From Microbacterium sp. SORGH_AS_0969 (GTDB lineage Bacteria; Actinomycetota; Actinomycetes; Actinomycetales; Microbacteriaceae), in the NCBI RefSeq assembly GCF_030818255.1, contig NZ_JAUTAG010000001.1:2542001-2606000 (forward strand): DNA of 64,000 bases, given 5' to 3'. Positions 37,180 to 45,468 of the stretch are shown here, piece by piece (position 1 is the first letter of the stretch; the number at the start of each line of letters is the position of its first letter). The notes beneath the pieces are model-generated. The model did not search any database. It was not told the DNA's origin and saw nothing but the letters and a program-made list of their open reading frames with translations. The position numbers were made by a program, and so were the translations under genes.

Positions 37180-37611
37180 ATGGATGACCTACTGAGTGAG
37201 AACGAGCTACGCCTCTGGCATGCCTGGAAGGCAGCGACCGACACAGTGCGAACGCGCGTCGCGGAAGAGATCACGACCGTCACCGGACTCTCCGACCCCG
37301 ACTACGGGGTGCTCAGCCGGCTCGTCGACCTCGGAGACGGCGAACTACGGCAGAACAAACTCGCCGCGTCCATGGGGTGGCATCGCAGTCGCCTCTCCCA
37401 CCAGCTCACCCGGATGGAACAACGCGGCCTCGTAACTCGCGCCGACGCCGATGGCGGAGTGCTCGTGACCATCACACCGACCGGCCGAGAACAGATCGAC
37501 AAGGCGCGGCCCGTCCATGCCCGCGCCGTCCGACGTTCGCTATCCGCACACGTCCCACTGGAAGACTTCGCCCGGGTGTTGATGGTGCTAGAAGCACTGA
37601 CCGCACCATAG
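37180..37611 (+). CDS. MarR-family transcriptional regulator
   Basis: A 143-aa MarR protein: the winged helix runs through LRQNKLAASMGWHRSRLSHQLTRMEQRGLVTRADADGGVLVTITPTGREQI, with the Asp-x-Gly-x wing. It is divergent from the third SDR gene and likely represses all three SDR genes through the shared 16-bp operator. The ATG at 37180 has GGGAG upstream. The inducer would be a substrate of the SDR enzymes, by analogy. Confidence 0.92.
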   Translation: MDDLLSENELRLWHAWKAATDTVRTRVAEEITTVTGLSDPDYGVLSRLVDLGDGELRQNKLAASMGWHRSRLSHQLTRMEQRGLVTRADADGGVLVTITPTGREQIDKARPVHARAVRRSLSAHVPLEDFARVLMVLEALTAP

Positions 37612-37964
37612 AGACGACTCCACCGCCGAGCCAGGGTGAGAGTGCGCGATCAATGGTCGTCAATACCCAGTGGCGAGTGTCTACTTCTGTCTCATCGCGA
37701 CTATGGCGCTCGGAGCGGCCTTTGCTCGTGGCGAGCGGAGCGACCGCGTCTTTCGAGTGCTTAAAGTGGCATCGGCTGCCTTCATCTCTCCCGCCGTTGT
37801 CTGTATCGTCGGTGACGTTATTTGTCAGGCGTTCGAACGAGTAAGCCGCGCGATACGGACGGCCCTTTCTCCAGTTTTGTCTACGGGATCATGGCCACAG
37901 CTAGGGCATGTCTCTTAAATGGTGGGTCCAGGCGAGGACGGCTGCTGAGCGGTAGACGGTGGCG
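37612..37964. other. No convincing gene; probable scar
   Basis: About 350 bp without a credible gene. One open frame (GTG 37670 to 37918) has a hydrophobic middle but no ribosome site. The stretch from about 37905 leads straight into a recombinase 3' end, so it probably holds an old insertion junction. Confidence 0.5.
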
Positions 37965-38027
37965 AGTTTCGCCGCCGGCCAAGAGCTACGGCCGCGGGGG
38001 AGGCCTGCGCGGAAGGTGGGTGCGTGA
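37965..38027 (+). pseudogene. 3' tail of a large serine recombinase (remnant)
   Basis: This encodes SFAAGQELRPRGRPARKVGA and a stop. The last fourteen residues before the stop match the end of the recombinase fragment that stops at 42467 (ELRPRGRPARKVGARQ). Nothing upstream continues the protein, so only the tail is left. It marks one of the two ends of a duplicated segment. Confidence 0.8.
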
Positions 38028-38043
38028 CAATAACGAACTCAGT

Positions 38044-38601
38044 TTAGGGTGAGGGCGGATCAGCTTCCGCGAGCTGAGTTGCTCCCCAGCTGAGCATGAG
38101 GCTTGTATAAGCCACCTCTCCAATGCGAACCGTTCCGACCAGTCGACGGTGCAGAGCCTCAAGAGACTCGAGCGTGTGTTGGACCACAACCTGCTTGCGC
38201 TCGCTATCGGGCACGTCCACGATGGACACCGTCGCCAACTGCCCCGCGTTCGATTTCCGGACTTTGTACCGGATACCAGTGATCAGATCAGGGTCACTTG
38301 TATCCGCGCCGAAGAACCACCTGGAGTGGACGACTCCGTTACGTTCTTCCTGGTCTGCACGAGCTCTCTCATAGAATCTTTTGACCTTCTTGCTCGAATC
38401 CGTTTCTTCCGAAGGTAGGTGAGCCAGTCGATCTTTGAGGTACTCAATCTGACCACTCACCGCGACGATGCGGCCGAGCAGAGAGAAAAACTCTTCGGGC
38501 GGCCTCGTGCCGAACGAATCGACGGGTGTTCCAAAACCATCAGTGTTCAGCGAGCTAGTGCGGCGAATTCGCCCGAACGCACTTAGATCGTCAGCGGGCA
38601 T
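38044..38601 (-). CDS. Small HEPN-like protein (RNxxxH), copy 1
   Basis: A 185-aa protein. The centre has the HEPN ribonuclease motif R-x4-H as EERNGVVHSRWFFG, inside a helical region that starts EEFFSLLGRIVAVSGQIEYLKDRLAHL. HEPN domains act as RNases or as inert partners in toxin-antitoxin and abortive-infection systems. I start at ATG 38601 (MPADDLSAFGRIRR) because the copy at 42478 begins the same way (MNPDDRESAFGNIRH); this overlaps the stop of the larger HEPN gene by 11 nt, so the two are one operon. It is about 80% identical to the other copy over the core. Confidence 0.85.
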   Translation of the reverse strand: MPADDLSAFGRIRRTSSLNTDGFGTPVDSFGTRPPEEFFSLLGRIVAVSGQIEYLKDRLAHLPSEETDSSKKVKRFYERARADQEERNGVVHSRWFFGADTSDPDLITGIRYKVRKSNAGQLATVSIVDVPDSERKQVVVQHTLESLEALHRRLVGTVRIGEVAYTSLMLSWGATQLAEADPPSP

Positions 38602-39496
38602 CTTCTGCCCGGAGGGCTTGGCTGCTGAGCCGAAGGATGATTGCTCCAACGATGTGGACTGTGAACCAGGCGTCGTCTCGGCTGGCACTGCTGGAGTTAT
38701 GGGCATCGCCGGTGTTGCTTCGGTCCGCTGAGACCCATCTGCATGCCTTGTCGATTGTCTGCAGGAGCGGGGCGTCGTGGGCAGCGATGATGCCTCTGTG
38801 TTTCGCTGAGGTGGTCAGATCGCCTATCTGATTTCCCTCGGCTCCGCGCAGTATCAAAGCTTCTTGAAGGGCGGTCCCAGCGTCTGTGATGGCGTTTGCG
38901 CCCTCGCCCCGAGCGAGTTCTGAAAGTGCGTTCTGGTAGCTCGTTTCGACGCGTTCCCAGCCCGCGGTCGCGAGGAGACGGAGCGCCGGCTGAGTGACCT
39001 CAACGTGAAGTTCGCGCGAGGCGAACGGAACCATCTCTCCATCGACAAGCTCGAAGGCCACTCGGTCCTCGGCGAGCACTCTGTTGAGCTCACGCAACAG
39101 CTCCTCGCTCATGGGAATGAGCGTCTCTGTGTAAGAAGTACCACTATGGAAGGCCTGAATCCGTGCGTTTTGTTCGAAGGCGCGAGTGTAGCCCTGCACG
39201 AAGGCTTCCATGACGGATGGGACCATTTCATCCTCGCATTCGCTGAGGTACGAGAAGAAGTCGTCGCGAGCATCTGATCTGCTCGAGGATAGGTGTAGTT
39301 GGCCGAGATCCGCGAGAAGGCACTGAACTGCAGCTTCTAATGTGCGGTAGTCTCGGCCGCCGGTGCTACTGAGCATGACCAGCTGAAGCCGGTTACGGGT
39401 CTCGGGTGAGAAGGATTCAGTCCAAAACGTTTCACCTTGACGCTCGCGCTCTTGAAGCTCACGAAGCTCTCGTCTGCGCTTATATAACGGACACAT
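38591..39496 (-). CDS. Abi_C-like HEPN protein
   Basis: A 301-aa protein. The C-terminal about 85 residues match the abortive-infection C-terminal (Abi_C) pattern: ALILRGAEGNQIGDLTTSAKHRG, then WVSADRSNTGDAHNSSSASRDDAWFTVHIVGAIILRL, with R-x6-H as the likely HEPN catalytic pair. The N-terminal part (FWTESFSPETRNRLQLVMLSS...) is not recognised. By family it should be an RNA-cleaving anti-phage effector. It overlaps the small HEPN gene downstream by 11 nt. GGAACGAG precedes the ATG. Confidence 0.8.
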   Translation of the reverse strand: MCPLYKRRRELRELQERERQGETFWTESFSPETRNRLQLVMLSSTGGRDYRTLEAAVQCLLADLGQLHLSSSRSDARDDFFSYLSECEDEMVPSVMEAFVQGYTRAFEQNARIQAFHSGTSYTETLIPMSEELLRELNRVLAEDRVAFELVDGEMVPFASRELHVEVTQPALRLLATAGWERVETSYQNALSELARGEGANAITDAGTALQEALILRGAEGNQIGDLTTSAKHRGIIAAHDAPLLQTIDKACRWVSADRSNTGDAHNSSSASRDDAWFTVHIVGAIILRLSSQALRAEDAR

Positions 39497-39597
39497 CTCG
39501 TTCCAATCTTGCCGATTACGCCTCGGCGACTTGGTTCGTGTGGTGCGAACCGTAGCGGTGCACGAGGAGTCGTTTGAAATTCACTGACAATTTGTGC

Positions 39598-40554
39598 TCA
39601 GCTGGCAATCATCCTCGTGAGTAAGGCGACCATGACGTCCTTCTCCTTCGGGTCGCTCATCGCCACGAGCAGTGTGGTGGCTGCCAGAGCGTTGTTGGAC
39701 ACGCGCGGAGTGCCATCAACGTTGCTGAGGGTGCCGTTTCTGGCGAGGAAGGTGACGAAAAGAGCGGCAGCGGTGCGTTTGTTGCCGTCGGAGAGAGGAT
39801 GGTCTTTCACGACCAGGTAGAGCAGGTTGGCCGCTTTCTCCTCGACCGTGGGGTACAGATCCTGACCGCCGAAGGTCTGATATAGCGCCGCGATGATTCC
39901 CGCGAGGCCGTCACCTCGTTCGCGACCGAACAACGCGTCGTCGGGAAACTCCTCGCGAAGCTGTTCGATGACGCTGCGTGCCTCATCGACGGTCAGCTCC
40001 CAGTCAGGAACAGCTGAGGGGCGGGTGTCGATGTGTCCTTCGTCGTAGTCACGGAGGAGAGTGAACCCGGGGAGGTAACTCTGGAGCACATCGGCGACAC
40101 CGGACACGAGTTCGTCGCTTGAGCGCCCGAGGATCTGCACGATCGTCCCGAGATGCTCGAGGCGCTGCTCGTTGACGGCGTAGCCACGCACCAGGTAGTC
40201 GCGGAGTTGACGTGTTGCCCAGATGCGGAACTGCGTGGCCGTGGCGCTCTTGACCCGGTAGCCGACGGACAGGATGAGGTCGAGGTTGTAAAAGGGGATC
40301 TCACGCGCGACCTGGCGCGTGCCTTCCGTACGAACCTGTCGGAAATTCCGACAGGTTGCCCCCTCGTCGAGTTCGCGTTCATCGTAGACGTGCTGGATAT
40401 GCTCCACGACGTTCGTCCGCGAGGTCTGGAACAGCTCCGCGATCTGCTGTTGGCTCAGCCACACCGTCTCGGCATCGAGCCGGACGTCAAGGGCCGGGGC
40501 GCCGTCTTCTCGCGTGTAGAGGATCACCTCGCCGGATGGCTGTTGGTCGGTCAT
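39598..40554 (-). CDS. RhuM-Fic/Doc fusion protein
   Basis: A 318-aa two-domain protein. The N-terminal RhuM domain has VWLSQQQIAELFQTSRTNVVEHI and FRQVRTEGTRQVAREIPFYNLDLILSVGYRVKS. The C-terminal Doc/Fic domain has VKDHPLSDGNKRTAAALFVTFLARNG, the H-x-x-x-D-G-N-K-R core with Leu in place of the usual Phe. Doc-type proteins phosphorylate or AMPylate targets and act as toxins. Its ATG overlaps the stop of a small upstream gene by ATGA, so the pair looks like a toxin-antitoxin module. Confidence 0.88.
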   Translation of the reverse strand: MTDQQPSGEVILYTREDGAPALDVRLDAETVWLSQQQIAELFQTSRTNVVEHIQHVYDERELDEGATCRNFRQVRTEGTRQVAREIPFYNLDLILSVGYRVKSATATQFRIWATRQLRDYLVRGYAVNEQRLEHLGTIVQILGRSSDELVSGVADVLQSYLPGFTLLRDYDEGHIDTRPSAVPDWELTVDEARSVIEQLREEFPDDALFGRERGDGLAGIIAALYQTFGGQDLYPTVEEKAANLLYLVVKDHPLSDGNKRTAAALFVTFLARNGTLSNVDGTPRVSNNALAATTLLVAMSDPKEKDVMVALLTRMIAS

Positions 40555-40844
40555 GCCGCGGTCTTCCGATCCTGCATGTCCTCATCTTGCCCTGGGATCT
40601 CCCAGTGGTCCGGGATCATGGAGATGAGGTAGCTGCGGTTCCTCATGAAGTTCGGGTCGTCGTCGTTCTCCATCATGGCGATGCCGTCGTAGAGCGCCTG
40701 GCGGATGATCCGGTTGAGTTCCGCCATCTGAGCGTCCGAGAGGTGCCTCACGTGCAAGTCCTCCATCGCGTTTCGAATTTGCATCGCCAGGAGCATGGCG
40801 TGCTGCTGCGGGGGAGTGAGGCGGGCGAAAGAGGAAGCATTCAT
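40551..40844 (-). CDS. Small helical partner of RhuM-Fic (possible antitoxin)
   Basis: A 97-aa acidic protein with a run of amphipathic helices (ARLTPPQQHAMLLAMQIRNAMEDLHVRHLSDAQMAELNRIIRQALYDGIAMMEND) and an Asp-rich tail. It is coupled to the RhuM-Fic gene by an ATGA overlap. Position, size and charge suit an antitoxin; I do not recognise the family. I start at ATG 40844; further upstream residues read through a promoter-like region (CATAGT, CATACT) and are unlikely. Confidence 0.7.
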   Translation of the reverse strand: MNASSFARLTPPQQHAMLLAMQIRNAMEDLHVRHLSDAQMAELNRIIRQALYDGIAMMENDDDPNFMRNRSYLISMIPDHWEIPGQDEDMQDRKTAA

Positions 40845-41240
40845 CTGCCCCGAAGTATGCGAAACTATGTTCGATATGTCAATGGGGAGGAGCGTGGGAA
40901 CCACTCGGGTCCACCCGCCTGAACGGGCTGTGCCTTGTCTTCCAGAAGCAAAGAGCGTCATCGATACCGCTCACGCTCTGCAATCCACTCCCAGCAACCT
41001 TTATCTCAAGGCGATTTGTTCCAGTAAGCGCGAGATGGTGGGGCTGGGCTACGACTTCAGGACCGCGGGAGCTGGGTCGACCGTTGGGCCAAATGGAATG
41101 CTTCCTCAGACACCGCCACGACGTCCGGCGCACTCCTTTACGGCATCGGTCGGGCAAGTGAGGACGCGCTGCGGTGTGCAATGCACCCGAGCTTCGCCGC
41201 TGGCAAGGCGTACGGCCGCCGACCACATCGGGAGAGCAGG
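40845..41240. other. No gene seen
   Basis: About 400 bp. The first 40 bp hold a likely promoter for the RhuM-Fic pair and a short dyad CGAA-N6-TTCG (40860-40873). The remaining bases show open frames on both strands without ribosome sites or recognisable sequence. Confidence 0.5.
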
Positions 41241-41510
41241 TCAGGTGCCCGAGTCTGCCTCGCCCCACAACAGCCGGGCTGCGAGCTTTGCCTGAACCTG
41301 CACAACCTCCCGAGTAGCGAATGCCGGGATATTAAGATCCTCCGGGTCAATGGTGCGAATCCACTCGACCGCTTGACTAGGCGTGATGTCTGAGTCAGGA
41401 ATATAGGTCTCCAGCTCTCGAACGGTGGCGCGAGAGAGCCCGGCGGCGATGAGCGACATGTCAGTTTTCCGGGGGACGCCAAGTTCCAGCATCATCTCGA
41501 TGTCGATGAC
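41241..41510 (-). pseudogene. C-terminal end of a helicase-like protein (remnant)
   Basis: The last about 85 residues read EMMLELGVPRKTDMSLIAAGLSRATVRELETYIPDSDITPSQAVEWIRTIDPEDLNIPAFATREV, a helical tail seen at the end of DEAD/DEAH or SNF2-type helicases of mobile elements. The upstream frame is antisense to a recombinase fragment and meaningless, so the fragment was fused there by a rearrangement near 41500. The helicase assignment rests on pattern memory and is tentative. Confidence 0.55.
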
Positions 41511-42467
41511 CAAGCCGCCGCACGTTCGCTGCACACACAGCTGACTGCGAACCTTCGGAAGCTCGACCAGCAGCAAGAGAACCTGCTCGATCTGGCCGCG
41601 GATGGAACGCTTCCTCGCGACGTCGTGCAGCGGCGGATGAATGGCATCGCGAAGAGCCGAGCAGCTATGACGGCTCGGCTTGAGAACACGGAGAAGAAGC
41701 TGACTGCGGTCCTGGAGTACATCGATGCCGCACTCTCGATACTGGAGCGCCCCGGCGACCTCTACGCAGGTGCCACGGACGAACAGCGACGAATGCTGAA
41801 TCAGGCGGTGTTCTCGCGCATCTACGTCGAAGCAGACGAGGTGACGGGCGTGGAGTTCAATGAGTCGTTCGACGTGCTCATCGCCGCCGACGAGCAGTAC
41901 GCGAACGCCACCAGCAGTGGAGAAACCAAAACCGCCCCTGTGAACAGGGGCGGTGGGAAATCGTCGGAAGTCGCGACTCTCGTAAATATCGCCAAGGACG
42001 ATATTTCGAGTAACGCTGACGTGGTGGGGCTTGTTGAGAGGTACTCGCAAAAGTCCTGGGACACGGATCGCCTTCGTACTCTGGCTGATCTACCGGCCCA
42101 CAGGTCGACCAAGCCAGCCCGTGCGATCGTGAAGAAGGCGAAGCGGCTGAGCGATGCTGAGCTATCGACCTTCCAAGCGCGCTACCGCGAGGGAGCGACA
42201 GTCGATGTGCTTGCGCGGGAGTTTGGTGTCCACCGGACGACCGTCATGGCCTTCACGAAACGGCTTGACCTCCGCCGTCCGATCCGTGCACTGTCGGAGC
42301 CTCAGATCCAGCAGGCCGCCAACATGTATTCAGAGGGCGAGCCGTTGGCTGTTGTAGCGAAGCGATACGGGGTCGGCGTGGAGACGATGCGAACCACACT
42401 CCTCGCCGCAGGGCAGGAGCTGCGGCCCCGGGGGAGGCCTGCGCGGAAGGTGGGTGCGCGGCAGTGA
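41499..42467 (+). pseudogene. C-terminal half of a large serine recombinase
   Basis: This encodes the coiled-coil and tail part of a large serine recombinase: LTANLRKLDQQQENLLDLAADGTLP, VVQRRMNGIAKSRAAMTARLENTEKKLTAVLEYIDAALSILE, QAVFSRIYVE, and two HTH segments, EFGVHRTTVMAFTKRLDL and KRYGVGVETMRTTLLAAG. The catalytic and zinc domains are missing, so it cannot work as an integrase. It begins at the helicase junction. The tail matches 37965-38027. A separate intact-looking recombinase starts at 63255. Confidence 0.82.
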
Positions 42468-43038
42468 CGAGTCAAACTCAGGGGTGGGGCGGATCAGCAT
42501 CTGTGAGCCGCGTTGCTCCCCAGCGGAGCATGAGGCTCGCATACGCCACTTCTCCGATGTGAGCCGTTCCAACTAGTCGGCGATGCAGGGCCTCGAGAGA
42601 CTTGAGCGTGTGTTGGACCACGACCTGTTCGCGCTCGCTATCGGGCACGTCCACGAGAGACACCGTCGCGATGTGCCCCGCGTTTGATCTCGGGATCCTG
42701 TACCGGATGCCGGTGATTAGATCGGGATCACTCGTATCCGCGCCGAAGAACCACCGTGAGTGAACAACTCCGTTACGTTCTTCCCGGTCGGCGCGAGCCC
42801 TCTCATAGAACCGCTTGACCTTCTTGTTCGACTCCGTCTCTTCCGCCGGTAGATGAGCCAATCGATCTTTGAGGTACTCGATCTGCCCACTCAATGCAAC
42901 GATTCTGCCCACCAGGGAGAAAAATGCCTCGGGCGGCTTTGTCCCGAACGATCCCACGGGTGTTCCGAAGCTGTCGGCCTCCCAGTGCTGCGAGTGGCGA
43001 ATGTTTCCGAATGCGCTTTCGCGGTCGTCTGGATTCAT
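42402..43038. repeat. Diverged direct repeat, copy 2 (recombinase tail plus small HEPN gene)
   Basis: Counterpart of 37965-38601, 4.4 kb downstream in the same orientation. Homology stops at the start codons of the two HEPN genes; beyond that the upstream genes differ (Abi_C-like in copy 1, ApeA-like in copy 2). Confidence 0.85.
42478..43038 (-). CDS. Small HEPN-like protein (RNxxxH), copy 2
   Basis: A 186-aa protein, paralogue of the one at 38044. It carries EERNGVVHSRWFFGADTSDPDL and FFSLVGRIVALSGQIEYLKDRLAHL unchanged in outline. It follows the ApeA-like gene after 37 nt on the same strand, so it is probably the last gene of that operon. I start at ATG 43038; a TTG four codons upstream is possible. 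Conservation of the R and H in both copies argues that the catalytic pair is under selection. Confidence 0.85.
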   Translation of the reverse strand: MNPDDRESAFGNIRHSQHWEADSFGTPVGSFGTKPPEAFFSLVGRIVALSGQIEYLKDRLAHLPAEETESNKKVKRFYERARADREERNGVVHSRWFFGADTSDPDLITGIRYRIPRSNAGHIATVSLVDVPDSEREQVVVQHTLKSLEALHRRLVGTAHIGEVAYASLMLRWGATRLTDADPPHP

Positions 43039-43075
43039 CGCCAGGTCCAAGCGGTGTAATACATCAAATAGTCAA

Positions 43076-44458
43076 TCAGTGAAGGCCAGGAGGGAGTCCG
43101 AGGATGTCCTTTGCTGCCCGTGTCTGCACATCGCTGGAGAGTCCAAGCTCCGCGAGGAGCACCAGTGTGATGAGAGAATTAGTCACCCACTCGAGGCTAA
43201 ACATCGCATCGCTCGCGGACTCGTTTCCTGTGTGAGCGAGATTGTTCCGTGCGGTCCGGAGCGTTCGAGCCCACTTGGGTACATCATCGATCACGAGTGC
43301 CAGTGCGCTCTCATCCGGCTTGGTCGCCAGGGAAACCATTCGCTCCCGAAAGCTCGGCGTGTTACGAAGTCTGGACTTCACCCAGACTCTCTCGCTTGCA
43401 TCTTCTATGGCGTCCAGTATGCGCGTTCGAAGGGACTGGAACACGTCGTCGTGAAGTTCGGTTTCGTCTCCGTAAAGAGACCCATGGAGCGTCTCGGCAG
43501 TGATCGAGAGTAAGAGCAACCGAACTTCCGTGTACGTCGGGCGCGCGTATCGCAAGCCGAAGAAAACGTTGCACGCGTCGGGCGCGCGGCGGCGTATGTG
43601 GACCCATCGGGGCACGAGCACATCAAAAGGCATGTCCCCGCGAGTAAACAGGAATTGCCTGCTGCGAGGCGACGCTGCTTCGGGGTCGGCAGTGTGGGTT
43701 CGCTTGGAGAACACGTCGACTCGTCGTTCCCATTCCAGCGCCGTGCCGTCGACATCCGTTCGGGTGAATGGGTCCTTATGGATTAGCGTCATACTGATCC
43801 GACCGGAGGCCTGACCTGTGGCTAAGGTGACGAGGTCGGTTAGCTCCAGCACCATGCTGTTAAAGTCATCAATCCACGTTGCGGAGGGTGGCCTCAACAC
43901 GAGATATGCTTCAACTTCGCCCGATACCGCGACACGCGAATGCTCGAGGCTTACGTGGAACGGCTGGACGAGAGCGCGTGCCGTTATCAGCCAGTCGTCG
44001 ACCTGGCATGTGATGTCAGGCGATCGCCGAGAGGCTGCGGATTCAATGGTCGAACCGCCACTCCGAGAGATGAACTGATCCATCTGAAGGAAACTCGAAA
44101 GATTCTCGATTGAGAGAAGCGCTGCGGAGAAGGCGGCCTCGCCGTCGGCGACGTGAGCGCCAACAAGCGCTTCGTGAACGTGGATGTCGTGCAGTCCGTC
44201 GGGTCGCCTACCCCAGCCGTCTCGATTCGTTGTGAAGCAGTCGAGCAGCGTTACTTCCTGACCCTCCGCTGCACCCAGGATCACGGGCACACGATCGGAT
44301 GCATCTAGGGATCTCATGTCTCCTGGAAGGTCGAGCCCGCCGATAAGCTCAAGCTGGCATGCGCCATCATCTTGAATGACTAAGCGCCCGGGGGCCTTCT
44401 CTTCCGGGCGCTCCGGCAGCCACCAGTAGCCCCGCCACGTCTTCTCACCCACAGGCAT
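43076..44458 (-). CDS. ApeA-like HEPN anti-phage protein
   Basis: A 460-aa protein. The N-terminus TWRGYWWLPERPEEKAPGRLVIQDDG matches the ApeA N-terminal domain, and the C-terminus has the HEPN pair in KWARTLRTARNNLAHTGNES (R-x4-H, near residue 405). ApeA proteins are single-gene defence RNases active against phages in the literature. I start at ATG 44458, where the family pattern begins; the 30 residues before it would overlap the membrane gene upstream. The gene sits between a membrane protein and the small HEPN copy 2. Confidence 0.85.
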   Translation of the reverse strand: MPVGEKTWRGYWWLPERPEEKAPGRLVIQDDGACQLELIGGLDLPGDMRSLDASDRVPVILGAAEGQEVTLLDCFTTNRDGWGRRPDGLHDIHVHEALVGAHVADGEAAFSAALLSIENLSSFLQMDQFISRSGGSTIESAASRRSPDITCQVDDWLITARALVQPFHVSLEHSRVAVSGEVEAYLVLRPPSATWIDDFNSMVLELTDLVTLATGQASGRISMTLIHKDPFTRTDVDGTALEWERRVDVFSKRTHTADPEAASPRSRQFLFTRGDMPFDVLVPRWVHIRRRAPDACNVFFGLRYARPTYTEVRLLLLSITAETLHGSLYGDETELHDDVFQSLRTRILDAIEDASERVWVKSRLRNTPSFRERMVSLATKPDESALALVIDDVPKWARTLRTARNNLAHTGNESASDAMFSLEWVTNSLITLVLLAELGLSSDVQTRAAKDILGLPPGLH

Positions 44459-44505
44459 GACTCGGATACCGGGCAAACGCGGCTGCCACTTCCCATTCCA
44501 GTCTC

Positions 44506-45255
44506 CTACCGCAGTCCCGATCGAGCCTCGATGTTCCTGCCAACCCACTTGAAGAATCGGTAGATGCCGATCACGATGATGGCCACGAGGGCGCTCATCA
44601 TGATGAGCATGCTGATTCCACCCGCAGGCGCGGAAACACCGGGGTCGAACGCGTAGATCACTAGGCTCACTATGAGACCCGCCGTACCAAGGATGAGCAC
44701 TCCGGTCCAGACGAGCAGGGGTGTGATCTTAAGGCGTTTGCGTGAGGTGTCGATCGCCCGGGCAGTCTCGCTGACGCCATCGCGAAGCACATCAATGTCC
44801 GGTAGGACTCGGTTGACATGAACATCGGGCGTTCCATCGACGATGACGCGGATCGTTGATTGGAACTTCCGATGGATGAGTGCTGGCCGAAGCACGACTT
44901 GGTTGGGAAGAACGACTTCGAGATGCGCTCCAGCAATGCCGACAGTGGGCATCTCCTCGACGATGGGTGCGCCGAGATCGAATGTGAGGGGCGTGCCCGC
45001 GTCAAACGCGTTCGAACCGATATCTGCTGTTCCCGATGACCACAGACTGAGGGTGACCATTTGCGGTGCAGTCACCGGTCGACCTTCCAGAGCGATCGTG
45101 AGCCGATCGCCAGCACCTGCTCCCGCCGCGAGAAGGGGCGATGCCTCGACTCTGTAGCGCAACTGTCGCTTCGGATTCATCTTCCGATATGTCCAGACGG
45201 AAACGACGGTCGCGATGATGATCCCGACCACGCTGACGAGCAACTCGATCCCCAT
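44506..45255 (-). CDS. Membrane protein in the ApeA operon
   Basis: A 249-aa protein with one N-terminal helix (ELLVSVVGIIIATVVSVWTY), a soluble domain of about 130 residues rich in beta-forming sequence, and two C-terminal helices (LLVWTGVLILGTAGLIVSLVIYAF and SMLIMMSALVAIIVIGIYRFF). It is not recognised. It lies 47 nt upstream of the ApeA-like gene on the same strand. I start at ATG 45255; an extension to 45288 has no ribosome site. A membrane partner could place the HEPN effector at the envelope, but this is only inferred from the order. Confidence 0.72.
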   Translation of the reverse strand: MGIELLVSVVGIIIATVVSVWTYRKMNPKRQLRYRVEASPLLAAGAGAGDRLTIALEGRPVTAPQMVTLSLWSSGTADIGSNAFDAGTPLTFDLGAPIVEEMPTVGIAGAHLEVVLPNQVVLRPALIHRKFQSTIRVIVDGTPDVHVNRVLPDIDVLRDGVSETARAIDTSRKRLKITPLLVWTGVLILGTAGLIVSLVIYAFDPGVSAPAGGISMLIMMSALVAIIVIGIYRFFKWVGRNIEARSGLR

Positions 45256-45438
45256 CCGCGCAGTATGGCAGAGCGAATGCCCGTCCACAGAGACGACGTG
45301 GACGGCCGTCCCTGCGCGTGTCGACCTTCTGAGAGATTCTTAGTGGCCGGGCGCCTGCTGTTCGAGACTCTCTGTGTTGTGTCTGCGCGCCCAGGGATCT
45401 TGTGACCTGCATCGCGTTCGCGCAGCACAGAGTGAAGC

Positions 45439-45464
45439 GGCGGTGGTCGTAAGTGACCACCGCC
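45439..45464 (-). terminator. Terminator after the DUF3846 gene
   Basis: A perfect 10-bp stem (GGCGGTGGTC/GACCACCGCC) with a 6-nt loop lies 5 nt beyond the stop codon at 45469. Confidence 0.8.
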
Positions 45465-45468
45465 CTCA

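Larger units (their letters stand above)
37965..38601. repeat. Diverged direct repeat, copy 1 (recombinase tail plus small HEPN gene)
   Basis: Aligns over its whole length with 42402-43038: the same recombinase tail, a short spacer (ending GGGCGGATCAGC) and the same small HEPN gene on the other strand. Identity is high but not perfect, with many silent changes, so the duplication is not recent. Confidence 0.85.

Noticed and set aside
37670..37918. An 82-aa frame with a hydrophobic middle
   Set aside because: No ribosome site or promoter, no partner, and it lies in a scar next to a recombinase remnant. It is possible but not supportable.
37905..37964. A possible insertion-sequence end before the recombinase tail
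   Set aside because: The sequence looks like a junction, but I found no matching inverted repeat or transposase within reach.
41511..42050. N-terminal extension of the helicase-like frame
   Set aside because: It is antisense to the recombinase fragment and has no family pattern.
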